This document shows positions 42,394 through 51,175 of a stretch of DNA of 64,000 nt, piece after piece (within the stretch, counting starts at the first letter, position 1; every line of letters starts with the position of its first letter). The notes under the pieces were generated by a model. That model was not told the DNA's origin and did no database searches. It saw only the letters and a list, made by a program, of their open reading frames with translations. The stretch is from Spirochaetales bacterium (GTDB lineage: Bacteria; Spirochaetota; Spirochaetia; Treponematales; UBA12059). The stretch spans positions 62,001 through 126,000 of the forward strand of contig JAFGNN010000065.1 in assembly GCA_016926955.1 (NCBI GenBank), read 5' to 3'. A program made the translations under genes and the position numbers.

Positions 42394-43011
42394 ATGAACC
42401 GACCTTCCTTCCGCGCGATCGCCGTACTGGCCGTCGCGCTCGCCGCGAGCGCGGCCTTCGCACAGGAATCCGGCGATCCGACCGTGGATTCCGGCACGTT
42501 CCGGACCAATCCCTATGAAAGCGGCGACGCCCTGCTCTCCTTCAGGCTCGGCGCCGGCTTCGGGCTGCTCAACCTCGACCTCTCCGAGGGGAGCTTCGAC
42601 GAGCTCAATCTGGGTCCCGGCGCCGCCTTCTCTCTCTCCTACATGCATTTCGTCGCCCGGGGTTTCGCCTTAGGCGGCGAGCTCGGCGGGCTCGTGGCGG
42701 GCTCGATAGCCGGACGGACCTTCTTCGCGGCGCCGCTGGTGTTCCGCGCTTCCTGGCACTTCGTCCTTTCGCCTTTCGAGATCGTCCCCTCTGTCGCCGC
42801 CGGCGCCACCCTGCAGCGCCTCGGGGAGCTTTCGCACGTCGACCCCATAGTCCGCCTCGGCGCTGACTGGCTCTGGCGCCAGTCGGCGGACTGGGGCCTT
42901 GGCTTGCGCACCGAGCTCTGGCTGATTCCCCAGTTCTACCTCGACTATCCCGACAGCAACCGGCTCGGCGGTTTCCTCGAGACCACCCTGACCGCCACCT
43001 ACCATCTCTAA
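42394..43011 (+). CDS. Outer-membrane beta-barrel-type protein
   Basis: A 205-aa exported protein with a signal peptide (MNRPSFRAIAVLAVALAASAAFA, cleavage before QES). The mature part alternates hydrophobic strands with turns: LLSFRLGAGFGLLNLDLSEG, AAFSLSYMHFVARGFALGGE, FAAPLVFRASWHFVLSPFEI, WGLGLRTELWLIPQFYLDYP, and ends with FLETTLTATYHL, an aromatic/hydrophobic final strand typical of barrels recognised by BamA. Eight strands fit the length, as in OmpW- or OmpA-barrel-size proteins common in treponemes. Start fixed by GGAGGCCCC. It is followed after 13 bp by a lipoprotein gene, likely co-transcribed. Ligand or function unknown. Confidence 0.75.
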   Translation: MNRPSFRAIAVLAVALAASAAFAQESGDPTVDSGTFRTNPYESGDALLSFRLGAGFGLLNLDLSEGSFDELNLGPGAAFSLSYMHFVARGFALGGELGGLVAGSIAGRTFFAAPLVFRASWHFVLSPFEIVPSVAAGATLQRLGELSHVDPIVRLGADWLWRQSADWGLGLRTELWLIPQFYLDYPDSNRLGGFLETTLTATYHL

Positions 43012-43024
43012 GGAGGGCGCAACC

Positions 43025-44113
43025 ATGAAACACCTCGCGCGCGCCACGCTCGCCCTCGCGCTCCTGTCCGCGGTCATCCTCGGCGCCTGCACGGCCGGAC
43101 CGCTGGGCATCTTCGAGAGCCTCTCGCTCGAAACCCCCGTCGACAACGGCACCGAGGCGTTCTCCGGCCTGACGCCCAATTTCGTGGTTCGCCTCGGCGC
43201 CGACTACTACGCCGGCGTCGGCACCCTCTGGAAACGACCCGTCGGCGGCGGAGCCTGGAACCCTGTTCCCGGGACCCCGGACGGGATGCTCGCGACCAGC
43301 GCCGCCACGGACGGTTCCGCCCTGTTCGTGCTCTTCACGGACGGCGACTCCAGCGTGGTCAAGGAGTGGGACGGAAGCGCCTGGGCGCCCGACCTGGCCA
43401 CCACGGGCATCGGCACCATGAAGCCCGACGCGCTCCATTACGCCGACACGACGCTCTTCCTCTCTGTCGGCGCCACCGACACGGAAGCAGATCCCGACGT
43501 GACGAGCGCCAACATCCATTCCGGCTTAGGGTTCGCGACGGCAGCCTTCGCCACCGCGCCGACGGGAGGAATCGTCAAGGCGCTCGTCCATGACAGCCTC
43601 ACCTACTACTCGGCCCACGCTGATGACGTGTATTCCGGCGACGCGGACGCCGGCGGACTGACCACCATGGCCCTGCAGCCCGCCATCGGGACCGTCACGG
43701 CCCTGCTCGCGCGCGGCGCGGACGTCGTCGTCGCGGCCGGTGCCTCGGGCAGCGTCGCGGTCTGGGACGGTTCGGCCTGGACCCCCCATGTGATCGATTC
43801 CGCCGCCTACCTCTCCGACCTCGTCGAGGTTCCGGCGCACGGCGGCGGCACGGTCATCCTGGCCGCCGCCCGCGGTTTCGGCACGAAGGTGGCCCGCGGC
43901 TACTACGAGGTCTCCCCGCTCGACTGGTCGGTGAACGAGGACCACGACCTTGTCACGACGACGACCAACTACCAGACCACGCTCGAGGATCTCGGCATCG
44001 TGGAATGCTTCTGGGACGCGGCGGACGGAATCCTTTTCGCGTGCACGGTCGGCGACGGGCTCTGGTCCAACCACTGGAACGGCACGTCCTGGTCCGGCTG
44101 GAACCGGGAATAG
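43025..44113 (+). CDS. Lipoprotein with propeller-like repeats, unknown function
   Basis: A 362-aa protein with a lipoprotein signal (MKHLARATLALALLSAVILG then AC, lipobox ILGAC). The body contains repeated 'WDGSAW' turns: VVKEWDGSAWAPDL, VAVWDGSAWTPHVID and NHWNGTSWSGWNRE, plus strands such as ALFVLFTDGDS and TVILAAARGFG. These Asp-Gly-x-x-W repeats suggest a beta-propeller of the kind that binds partners or carbohydrates. Start supported by AAGGAGG upstream of ATG 43025. It lies 13 bp after the outer-membrane protein gene and before a hairpin terminator, so the two genes probably form one unit and may act together at the outer membrane. No known family. Confidence 0.75.
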   Translation: MKHLARATLALALLSAVILGACTAGPLGIFESLSLETPVDNGTEAFSGLTPNFVVRLGADYYAGVGTLWKRPVGGGAWNPVPGTPDGMLATSAATDGSALFVLFTDGDSSVVKEWDGSAWAPDLATTGIGTMKPDALHYADTTLFLSVGATDTEADPDVTSANIHSGLGFATAAFATAPTGGIVKALVHDSLTYYSAHADDVYSGDADAGGLTTMALQPAIGTVTALLARGADVVVAAGASGSVAVWDGSAWTPHVIDSAAYLSDLVEVPAHGGGTVILAAARGFGTKVARGYYEVSPLDWSVNEDHDLVTTTTNYQTTLEDLGIVECFWDAADGILFACTVGDGLWSNHWNGTSWSGWNRE

Positions 44114-44133
44114 CCCGGGCCTGAAGCTCGACG

Positions 44134-44171
44134 CGCCGGAACCGGGATCCTCGGGGTCGCCGGTTCCGGCG
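44134..44171. terminator. Terminator-like hairpin after the lipoprotein gene
   Basis: CGCCGGAACCGG and CCGGTTCCGGCG form a perfect 12-bp stem around a 14-base loop, followed by TTTCCATT. The T-run is short. Confidence 0.55.
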
Positions 44172-44208
44172 TTTCCATTCACGACGGGACTTTAGGACGG
44201 AGGAAGCG

Positions 44209-46458
44209 GTGGGCGCGGACGGCAATGACCTTTTCGGACTAGCGCCCGAGGACAAGGACCGCTCTGCGTCCGAGCCCCTGGCCGCGCGCATGCGGCCGCG
44301 CGTCCTCGACGACTTCGTCGGGCAGGAGCACATCGTCGGCCCCGGCCGCCTGCTCCGCCGCGCCATCCAGAAGGACCGCCTGTCCTCGCTCATCCTCTCA
44401 GGCCCTCCGGGCACCGGCAAGACGACGCTCGCGCGCGTCATCGCGAACGGCACCAGCGCCCGCTTCGTCGCCATCAACGCCGTGCTGGCGGGGGTCCAGG
44501 CCATACGCGACGCCATCGACGAGGCGAAGCGAGCCCGCGAGCTCTACGACCGCAGGACCATACTCTTCGTCGACGAAGTGCACCGCTGGAACAAGGCCCA
44601 GCAGGACGCCCTGCTGCCCTGGGTGGAGAACGGGACCATCGTGCTCGTCGGCGCGACCACTGAAAATCCCTTCTTCGAGGTGAACCGCGCCCTGGTATCG
44701 CGCTCGCGCGTGTTCCTGCTCAAGGCGCTCGATGCCGCCGACCTCCTCGAGGTGGCGCGCCGCGCGCTATCCGACCGCGAGCGCGGCTACGGCCGCTGGA
44801 AGGTCGAGTTCGCCGAGGGGGCCCTCGAGCACCTTGTGGACGTGGCCGACGGAGACGCGCGGAGCCTGCTCAACGCGCTCGAGCTCGCGGTGGAAACGAG
44901 CCACGAACCCTGGCCCCCGCCCGAGGGCGCGACGGTGAGCGTCACGATGGAGGCGGCCGAGGAAAGCATACAGCGCCGCGCGGTGCTCTACGACAAGGAC
45001 GGCGACTACCACTACGACTCGATCAGCGCCTTCATAAAAAGCCTCCGCGGGTCCGATCCCGACGCCGCGCTCTACTGGATGGCGCGCATGGTCTACGCGG
45101 GGGAAGACCCTGCCTTCATCTTCCGCCGCATGCTCATCTCCGCGGCCGAGGATGTCGGGCTCGCCGATCCGCGCGCAGTGGAAGTGGTCGATGCCTGCGC
45201 GCGCGCCTTCGAGCGCATAGGGTTTCCGGAAGGACAGTTCCACATGGCGGAAGCTGCTCTGTACCTCGCCACCGCGCCGAAGTCGAACAGCGCCCTCGCC
45301 TACTTCGACGCGCTCGCGGAGGTGGAGAAAAGCCGCGCCGAGGTGCCCCTCCACCTCAAGGACGGCAGCCGCGACGGTCCCGGCTTCGGCCACGGTGACG
45401 GCTACAGGTATCCGCACGCCTACCGCGACCACTGGACGGCGCAGCAGTACCTCCCCGAGCTCCTCCGCGGGCGCGTCTTCTACAAGCCCGGCGCGCTCGG
45501 CCACGAGGGTTCTGTCCGCGAAACGGTGCTCGCCCGGCGGGAGGAACAGCTCGTCGCCGCGCTCGACGAAGCCCAGTCGCGCGTCGACCGTCTGACCTAC
45601 TCGAAGGAGGCGGACCGTTCGCTCGAGTGGCTGGCGCGCGCTTCCGGCGGCTCGACCGCCCTCGCCCGGGCGGCCCGGGACGGGCTTCACGCCCGCGCCG
45701 CCATACAGCGGCACGAGCGGGTGCTGGTGGTCGGCGAACGCGACGGCCTCGCGCTCAGGGAAGCCATCCGCAAGGCGCCGGAGGGGGCCTGCGCCGCCCT
45801 GGTCCAGGACGCCCGCGCGGCGGAGGTCCTCGAGGCTTTTGCCGCGGGCCTCGAGGAGCTCATGCGTCCGACGGCGCTGGTCGGCGACCCGGCCGCTCCC
45901 GATCGGGAGACCATGGTAGCGGCCTTCGGCTTCGCGTCGTTCGACGTGGCGCTGTTCAGGGACGTCCTGGCCCGACGGGACGCGGATGAAGCCGGGACCC
46001 TCCTGGACCGCTGGCGCGAGGCCCTGCCGGAAGCGCGCATGGTGTTCGCCGAAACCCTGGCCGGCTCCGGGGGACGGCTTTCGCTCATCCCCGGAGTCGA
46101 GGCCGAACTCGGCGCGGAGCTGGCCACGCGCTTCGCCCGGTTCGAGGACGGATTCTACGGCTTCGAAAGCGGCGATGTCGATTCGGCCGCCGCCAAGCTC
46201 CGGAAGCTCGCGTCCTTACGACCCGGCGCCACGATCGAAACGTCCCGCGTCGAAACCGAGCGGGCCATTCCGGTCTCGCGCCTCGACGCGTGGCTCTCGC
46301 CCGAAGGTCCTTACGGCGCGGCCCTCTCGGCCGCCTTCGGCGCCTCGGAGCTCGACGCGATCGCGGCGGCCCTGAGAGCCTCGACTTCCCGAGGCCCGGT
46401 GCCCTGGCCCGGCGCTCTGGCCTTCCTCGCGCTCCCGTCCGCTCCGCCGCGAGGCTAG
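44209..46458 (+). CDS. rarA: RarA/MgsA-type AAA+ ATPase with long C-terminal extension
   Basis: A 749-aa protein. The first ~420 residues are RarA: PLAARMRPRVLDDFVGQEHI, Walker A LILSGPPGTGKTTLA, Walker B TILFVDEVHRWNKAQQDALL, sensor 1 VLVGATTENPFFEVN, DGDARSLLNALELA, and the C-terminal tetramer domain with YWMARMVYAGEDPAFIFRRM and HLKDGSRDG...YRYPHAY near its end. RarA acts on stalled replication forks. Residues about 500-749 form an extra domain (HERVLVVGERDGLALREAI, ACAALVQDARAAEVLEAFAA, ALPEARMVFAETLAGSGGRL) resembling a degenerate Rossmann/methyltransferase fold without a clear SAM-binding Gly motif. Start at GTG 44209 with GGAGGAAGC. Ordinary RarA is about 440 aa, so this is a fusion. 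Confidence 0.88.
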   Translation: MGADGNDLFGLAPEDKDRSASEPLAARMRPRVLDDFVGQEHIVGPGRLLRRAIQKDRLSSLILSGPPGTGKTTLARVIANGTSARFVAINAVLAGVQAIRDAIDEAKRARELYDRRTILFVDEVHRWNKAQQDALLPWVENGTIVLVGATTENPFFEVNRALVSRSRVFLLKALDAADLLEVARRALSDRERGYGRWKVEFAEGALEHLVDVADGDARSLLNALELAVETSHEPWPPPEGATVSVTMEAAEESIQRRAVLYDKDGDYHYDSISAFIKSLRGSDPDAALYWMARMVYAGEDPAFIFRRMLISAAEDVGLADPRAVEVVDACARAFERIGFPEGQFHMAEAALYLATAPKSNSALAYFDALAEVEKSRAEVPLHLKDGSRDGPGFGHGDGYRYPHAYRDHWTAQQYLPELLRGRVFYKPGALGHEGSVRETVLARREEQLVAALDEAQSRVDRLTYSKEADRSLEWLARASGGSTALARAARDGLHARAAIQRHERVLVVGERDGLALREAIRKAPEGACAALVQDARAAEVLEAFAAGLEELMRPTALVGDPAAPDRETMVAAFGFASFDVALFRDVLARRDADEAGTLLDRWREALPEARMVFAETLAGSGGRLSLIPGVEAELGAELATRFARFEDGFYGFESGDVDSAAAKLRKLASLRPGATIETSRVETERAIPVSRLDAWLSPEGPYGAALSAAFGASELDAIAAALRASTSRGPVPWPGALAFLALPSAPPRG

Positions 46459-46474
46459 CGCCTCCCGCCTCGTA

Positions 46475-46503
46475 TTGACAGGCTTCGGGGCGCTCCGGAT
46501 ACT
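46475..46503 (+). promoter_or_regulatory. Strong promoter directly before the folC start
   Basis: TTGACA (perfect), 17 bases, GATACT, ending 7 bases before the ATG at 46511, with no Shine-Dalgarno. The clearest candidate leaderless promoter in the window. Confidence 0.65.
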
Positions 46504-46510
46504 CGCACCC

Positions 46511-47842
46511 ATGCCGCACCGCCTCGAGACCGTGGAAGCCGTCTACGCCCGCCTGCTCGAATTCGTCAATTTCGAAAAAGGCCAGAGCGTCGATTTCAAA
46601 TTCGACCGCGTCAGGACCCTGCTCGCCGAACTCGGGAATCCGGAAGCCTCCCTGCCTTGCCTCCATGTCGCCGGCTCTAAAGGCAAGGGTTCGGTCTCGA
46701 CCATGCTCGCGCGCGTCCTCGAGGCCTCGGGACGGAAGACCGGACTCTACACGAGTCCCCACCTGATCGATTTTTCGGAGCGCATCAGCCGGGCGGGAGA
46801 CGGATTGGGAGACGGTTTCCTCCTCTCGGCCTGGGACCGCCTCGGGCCCCTCGTGGACGGGAAAAGGGCCGCGGACTGGCCGGGCGGCATGGAGCCCACC
46901 TTCTTCGAGCTGGCCACCGTGCTCGGCTTCCTGTCCTTCGTCGAAGCTGGCATGGACGCCGCCGTGTACGAGGTCGGCATGGGCGGCAGGCTCGACACGA
47001 CCAACGTGGTCTCGCCCGAGGCCGTCGCCATCACCGCCATCGAGCTCGAGCATACGGAATTCCTCGGGAACACCATCGCGGAGATCGCCTTCGAGAAGGC
47101 GGGCATCATCAAGCCGGGCGTCCCGGCCTTCACGGGCGCGACCCGGCCCGAGGCCCTGGAGGTCTTCCGTCGCGTCGCCGCGGAACGGGGCGCGAGCCTG
47201 CGCGTCCTCGACGAGGAATGCTCGGTCTCCGAGCTCCGCATCGACCGCCGCGGCACCGAGGCGTTGCTCACGTTCCGGGATCGCGCCATCTTCCCGGAAC
47301 CCCTGCGCGTGCGCACGCCGATCATCGGCGCGGTCCAGGCGAGGAACGCGGCGCTGGCCGCCCTGGTCGCGCGCGCCTCGACCTTCGCCTGCCCGCCCGA
47401 AGCCGTCGTCGAAGGGCTCGCCTCGGCGCGGATCCGGGCGCGCTTCGAGCTGCTGCCGGCCGAGCCCGCTATCGTGCTCGACGGCGCGCACACCCCGGAG
47501 AGCGTCGCCTTCGCCCTGGAGAGCTTCCGTTCCATCTTCCCCGAGGGAGGCGTGCTCGTGTTCGCGTGCGCGCACGACAAGCGCCACCCCGAGATGGCGC
47601 TCGCGCTGTCGCGCGGCTTCGACTCAGCGATCGTGACCAAGCCGGGTACCTTCAAGCAGAGCGATCCGGGCGCCGTCGAGGCGAGCTTCAGGGCCGCGGG
47701 CTTCAGGACCGAACTTGTCGCCGACACCGCCGAGGCGCTTCGGGAAGGACGCAGGCGCTCGGCAGCGAGCGGCAAGCCCCTGCTCGTGCTCGGCTCCTTC
47801 TACCTGGCCGCGGAAGCCGCGAAGCTGTTCGACGGAGCCTGA
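46511..47842 (+). CDS. folC: Folylpolyglutamate synthase / dihydrofolate synthase
   Basis: A 443-aa Mur-ligase-family enzyme that adds glutamate to folates (and in many bacteria to dihydropteroate). ATP loop LHVAGSKGKGSVSTMLARV, folate-site segment GLYTSPHLIDFSERIS, metal and substrate motif DAAVYEVGMGGRLDTTNVV, IELEHTEFLGNTIAEIAFEK, and the C-terminal domain with PAIVLDGAHTPESVAFALES and LVFACAHDKRHPEMALALS. All match FolC; the length is normal. The start at ATG 46511 is taken because the promoter ends 7 bases before it; an earlier TTG in the same frame falls inside the promoter. It is convergent with the DUF445 gene. Confidence 0.93.
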   Translation: MPHRLETVEAVYARLLEFVNFEKGQSVDFKFDRVRTLLAELGNPEASLPCLHVAGSKGKGSVSTMLARVLEASGRKTGLYTSPHLIDFSERISRAGDGLGDGFLLSAWDRLGPLVDGKRAADWPGGMEPTFFELATVLGFLSFVEAGMDAAVYEVGMGGRLDTTNVVSPEAVAITAIELEHTEFLGNTIAEIAFEKAGIIKPGVPAFTGATRPEALEVFRRVAAERGASLRVLDEECSVSELRIDRRGTEALLTFRDRAIFPEPLRVRTPIIGAVQARNAALAALVARASTFACPPEAVVEGLASARIRARFELLPAEPAIVLDGAHTPESVAFALESFRSIFPEGGVLVFACAHDKRHPEMALALSRGFDSAIVTKPGTFKQSDPGAVEASFRAAGFRTELVADTAEALREGRRRSAASGKPLLVLGSFYLAAEAAKLFDGA

Positions 47843-47879
47843 GCGGCTCGGGGCGCCTGTCGGGAGTCCGGAGCCGCGT

Positions 47880-49445
47880 TCAGATCCCGAAGAGTGACAG
47901 CAGGCTCTGGATCGCGCCGATGGCCGCCCCGAGTATGCCGCCCAAGGCCGTTATCCAGAACAGCTCCCGGTCCACCACGCGGAGCACCATCGTCTCGAGC
48001 TCCCGCATGTCGAGCGCCTCGATGCGCTCGCGCACGAGCCGGCTCACGTCGATGCCCTCAAGGGCCCTCGGGGTTTCCTTCACGGCCAGGGCTATGACCA
48101 TGCCCGCGAGGACGTCCGCGGCCTCGTCGCGCCATCGGGAGTCGAACGCGCCGAGCTCTCCCACGGTGGCGCCGCCGAGCGCGGCAGCCGCGCCGCCGGC
48201 GAAGGCCGCCGCCGCGCGGGAAGTGCCGGCGCCGGCCAAACCGGAGAGCGCGGCCAGCGCGGCGCGCGAAGCGAGCTTCGCCGCTCCGCGGGCGGTGTCC
48301 GGTCCGAGGGTCTCCAGCACGGCGCCTACCGTCGCGATTTCCGGCTTCGAAAGCAGGGCCGAGAGCCGGCCCTCGAGCTTCTCGTCGCGGGAGGCGGCCA
48401 GCAGCCGCTCTGCTACCGTATCGGCCAGCGAGGCGGCGAAGGTCGAGGCCGCCCCGTTCCCGAGCAGGGCGTGGCTCGCGAGCGGTTCCTTCCACAGGAG
48501 CTCAAGCCGCGCGCGGAGCCAGGCCGCGAGCTTGTTCCCTCCTTCGGGACCGAACGCGAACTTCCTGATCGCGTCCACCAGGTCGTCTATGGCCTTCGGC
48601 ATTGTCTCGATGATCGAACGCTCGTAGCCGCCAGCGTTGACGAGGAGCCGCTGCAGGGTGCCGAGGCGGTCGATCTCCTTCCGCACCATCGCGGCGCCGT
48701 AGCGCTCGAGGATGACCCGCACCGAAGGCTCGTCGAGGTAGCGCGATAGCGCCGCCTCGAGCGCGGGCATGAGGGCGCCCGTGGCCGCGTCGAAAACTCC
48801 GAGTGCCTTGCCGAGCGGCACGACGTCGTGGGGCCTGAGCCCTGCTTCAAGCGCGCGTTCGACCGCTCCCCCGGCGAGCGTGGCCGCGAGCTCACGCGCG
48901 CGCGTTGCGGCGGGACTGTCCGCGAAGCGGGCGGCCAGCTCGGCCAGGCGCCCGGGCGGCGCGATTTCGTCGAGCCTCCGGTCCGCCATCGACTCGAGCA
49001 GCTCGAAGGCCGCCGACTCTACGCCCGCCGCGAGGGCGCCGCTCGAAAGGAAACCCCGCCAGAGCGAGTCGAGGGCGCCGCGCGCCAGGGTGCCGCCGGG
49101 CGAGGCAAGGAGCCCGCCGTCCAGCAGGGTCGCGGCCTTGGCGTCGAGGAGCGAGTCCACGATGGAGCGGGCAGCCTGCGCGACCTTGGCCCGGAGGTCG
49201 GGCGCCTCCAGACGCTCGCGGAGCACCTCGGGCGTGATGAGGTCGCTTGCCACGGAGTCGCCGATGGACACCGCGAGCCGCGCCTTTTCGCGCGGCAATA
49301 TGCCCGGCGTGAAGGGAATCCGCAGGCCGAAGAGGCGGTGCTCGCGGTAGGGCCGGAACAGCATCTTGATGGCCAGCGCGTTGGTAAACCAGCCGATCAC
49401 GGCGCCGATGGCCGGCGGCAAGACCCAGGGAAGCAGCTCCTTCAT
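47880..49445 (-). CDS. DUF445 membrane protein
   Basis: A 521-aa protein of the DUF445/YheB type. The N-terminal membrane segment WVLPPAIGAVIGWFTNALAI leads into the family signature KMLFRPYREHRLFGLRIPFTPGILP, including the F-x-P-G-I-LP motif, followed by REKARLAVSIGDSVASDLI. The long middle is helical, and the C-terminus has another membrane segment (FWITALGGILGAAIGAIQSL) so both ends are anchored. The family is widespread but uncharacterised (some members affect competence or the cell surface). The ATG at 49445 overlaps the stop of the upstream SH3 lipoprotein gene by 4 bp, suggesting coupled expression. Convergent with folC; no clear terminator in the 37-bp gap. Confidence 0.88.
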   Translation of the reverse strand: MKELLPWVLPPAIGAVIGWFTNALAIKMLFRPYREHRLFGLRIPFTPGILPREKARLAVSIGDSVASDLITPEVLRERLEAPDLRAKVAQAARSIVDSLLDAKAATLLDGGLLASPGGTLARGALDSLWRGFLSSGALAAGVESAAFELLESMADRRLDEIAPPGRLAELAARFADSPAATRARELAATLAGGAVERALEAGLRPHDVVPLGKALGVFDAATGALMPALEAALSRYLDEPSVRVILERYGAAMVRKEIDRLGTLQRLLVNAGGYERSIIETMPKAIDDLVDAIRKFAFGPEGGNKLAAWLRARLELLWKEPLASHALLGNGAASTFAASLADTVAERLLAASRDEKLEGRLSALLSKPEIATVGAVLETLGPDTARGAAKLASRAALAALSGLAGAGTSRAAAAFAGGAAAALGGATVGELGAFDSRWRDEAADVLAGMVIALAVKETPRALEGIDVSRLVRERIEALDMRELETMVLRVVDRELFWITALGGILGAAIGAIQSLLSLFGI

Positions 49446-49825
49446 CGGAAAACCCCGGCGGCCCGCTCCGCCTGCTCCCGGTGAGGATACAGCGAGGCGA
49501 AGCTCCCGTGCACCCACCCTTCCACGCCGAGACTGCGCACGCGATACCAGACGCCGGCTTCCGGGCGCTCCGCCTCGCCCCGTTCCCGCCCGAAGACTTC
49601 TACGACATCGCCAGCCCTCAGGAAGGCGACATCCCCGGAATCGAAGCCCGGGGACGATTTCACCCGGACGTAGGCTTGCTCCACGACGAGCCAGCCCGGT
49701 CCGTCGCCCAGTACGGGCGTCGGTTCCAGCGCGGGCAAGGGAGTCTCCTCCTTCTTGCCGCAGGAGCCGAACACCGAAGCCAGAAGGGGCACGAGGATCA
49801 GGAATACGGCGAAGTTCCGGCGCAT
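49442..49825 (-). CDS. SH3-domain lipoprotein
   Basis: A 127-aa protein with a lipoprotein signal (MRRNFAVFLILVPLLASVFG then SC) and one SH3-like domain (about 44-115): LVVEQAYVRVKSSPGFDSGD, VAFLRAGDVVEVFGRE, VWYRVRSLGVEGWVHGSFAS. Such SH3_3 domains usually bind peptidoglycan peptides or mediate envelope contacts. It is the small partner of the DUF445 gene, with which it overlaps by 4 bp, and follows the Nudix gene by 44 bp. Start at 49825. The same domain type occurs in the protein at 2130-3182. Function beyond envelope binding unknown. Confidence 0.8.
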   Translation of the reverse strand: MRRNFAVFLILVPLLASVFGSCGKKEETPLPALEPTPVLGDGPGWLVVEQAYVRVKSSPGFDSGDVAFLRAGDVVEVFGRERGEAERPEAGVWYRVRSLGVEGWVHGSFASLYPHREQAERAAGVFR

Positions 49826-49869
49826 GCTGCGAATATCTCCCCGACGCCGTCCGCGGGCGCCGCTTGGTA

Positions 49870-50310
49870 TCAGCTTTCCGATTTTCCTGCCCTCCGAAGC
49901 CAGGCTTCGAGAGCGGGGGCGTCAAGAGGGGCCAAATCGTTCTCGTCGGGCAAGGACTCCGGCTCGAACCATCCGAACCCCGAATGGGCAGGCCCGGCGA
50001 CCGGATCGCGATCGAAGGCGGCCTCCAGCGCGAGGAAGCGGTAGCGCTTGCCCTCGATCGAGACGGCGCTCTCGGCCACAAGGGCGGATACCTCGGCCTC
50101 GACCGCGAGCTCCTCGCGGAGTTCGCGCGCGAGGGCGCGTTCCGGCGATTCGCCGCGTTCGACCTTGCCTCCGGGCAGCTCCCAGCGGCCGCCGTGACGT
50201 TCCCCGGCAGCCCGCCTGGCCAGGAAAAGCCGCCCGTCCCGTTCGACGACGGCGCCGACGACGAGGACCTCGCCGTCATCCGGGGACCCGTCGGAGCCGG
50301 TTCCCCTCAT
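49870..50310 (-). CDS. Nudix hydrolase (MutT-like)
   Basis: A 146-aa cytoplasmic hydrolase. The Nudix box reads GGKVERGESPERALARELRE followed by ELAV, giving the G-x5-E-x7-R-E-U-x-E-E pattern with all catalytic residues. The front (VVGAVVERDGRLFLARRAAG) and WELPGGK segment match MutT/NudG-type enzymes that remove oxidised or modified nucleoside triphosphates (8-oxo-dGTP, 5-methyl-dCTP). The C-terminal FGWFEPESLPDENDLAPLDA also fits that subgroup. Start at ATG 50310, which overlaps the stop of the PC4-like gene upstream by 4 bp (ATGA), so the two are translationally coupled. Confidence 0.92.
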   Translation of the reverse strand: MRGTGSDGSPDDGEVLVVGAVVERDGRLFLARRAAGERHGGRWELPGGKVERGESPERALARELREELAVEAEVSALVAESAVSIEGKRYRFLALEAAFDRDPVAGPAHSGFGWFEPESLPDENDLAPLDAPALEAWLRRAGKSES

Positions 50311-50540
50311 CGCGGGGCGAAGCGCGCCGCGAGCAGCTCCGAGAGCTTCCGGGCCTCTTCCTCGGAGAGGGTGACGCCCTTTCCCATGCGTTCGTGGGAA
50401 GGATCCCAGGGGCGTATGTCGAACTTGGGCGGACGCTCGTTCCACGACACGAGGTTGAGCTCCGTCGTCCATCCGCGGGATCCTTCTGCGAGGGCGCCGA
50501 GGCGCTCGACGATCTCGAACTTGATTTCGCGTTCTTCCAT
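50307..50540 (-). CDS. YdbC/PC4-like single-stranded DNA-binding protein
   Basis: A 77-aa protein comprising one PC4-type domain: EREIKFEIVERLGALAEGSR, then GWTTELNLVSWNERPPKFDI and RPWDPSHERMGKGVTLSEEE. These residues match YdbC of lactic-acid bacteria and related proteins, a bacterial version of the eukaryotic PC4 coactivator that binds single-stranded DNA. It is a dimeric small protein with a proposed role in DNA repair or transcription. It precedes the Nudix gene with a 4-bp overlap, in a group continuing with the SH3 lipoprotein and DUF445 genes. Length is normal. Confidence 0.9.
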   Translation of the reverse strand: MEEREIKFEIVERLGALAEGSRGWTTELNLVSWNERPPKFDIRPWDPSHERMGKGVTLSEEEARKLSELLAARFAPR

Positions 50541-50617
50541 GCTGCCTCCGTTCCGCCCGGCTCGGGCGGGCGACGGCTACCGCGCCCACCATCCGCGACG
50601 CTTGAGCCGCGTGACGC

Positions 50618-51115
50618 TCAGCCGATTTCGAAGTCGTTCCGGCCCTCGCGGTAGAACTCGGGAAAGCCGTAGACCACGACGCCGCTGGAACGCACCTTGA
50701 CCTCGGCGTAGCCCTTGCGGGCGAGCTCGTCAAGCACCTTGCGCGCCTCGTCGAGGGTGCAATCCGATTCGAGCGAGAGCTCGCCCGGCGTGACGTGTCC
50801 GCCAGAGGCGCGCGCCACCTTGAGCGCGGCCCGTTCGAGGGGTTCGCGGGGCGCGGTCCGGGGAACGGCGGGGCGGGCATAGCTCTCGGCGAGCCGCGAC
50901 TCGGCGATGAGCCGCGCGGCGTCCCGGATGTTGGCCTCGCGCACCTGCCGCGGCAGGGTGAAGAAGTCGTAGAAAGCGCCGAAGCCGCCGAGGCCTCCCG
51001 TGACGGTCCAAAGGACGCCGGTCCCGATCTTCCCGAGATAGTAGCGTTGGAGGCCGAGGACTCCGACGCCGCCGAACAACCACAGGAGATAGGCTATGGC
51101 GAGGTTGTAGCGCAC
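50618..51115 (-). CDS. TM2-domain membrane protein with winged-helix-like C-terminus
   Basis: A 165-aa protein. I start it at GTG 51115, giving VRYNLAIAYLLWLFGGVGVL, the usual TM2 opening, with GGAG 9 bases upstream and a promoter just above (51146-51175). A start at ATG 51190 would lie upstream of that promoter and lacks a ribosome site. The two short TM helices (about 3-18 and 28-45) flank GLQRYYLGKIGTGVLWTVTG. The C-terminal ~70 residues (AALKVARASGGHVTPGELSL, LDEARKVLDELARKGYAEVK) look like a small winged-helix unit such as those found in TM2-SHOCT-like proteins. Function unknown; perhaps a membrane-linked regulator. Confidence 0.75.
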   Translation of the reverse strand: MRYNLAIAYLLWLFGGVGVLGLQRYYLGKIGTGVLWTVTGGLGGFGAFYDFFTLPRQVREANIRDAARLIAESRLAESYARPAVPRTAPREPLERAALKVARASGGHVTPGELSLESDCTLDEARKVLDELARKGYAEVKVRSSGVVVYGFPEFYREGRNDFEIG

Positions 51116-51145
51116 TTCGTTTCGCTCCGGAATCGTGATGCTGTC

Positions 51146-51175
51146 ATGATACCACCCGGGTCGACGATAGGAAAA
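51146..51175 (-). promoter_or_regulatory. Extended -10 promoter of the TM2 gene
   Basis: On the minus strand TTTTCC, 18 bases, TATCAT with TGG just before it (extended -10). The 12-base word TCATGATACCAC that contains it (51144-51155) recurs at 51255-51266, possibly a second promoter. The rest of 51116-51351 shows only the asnS ribosome site. Confidence 0.45.
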
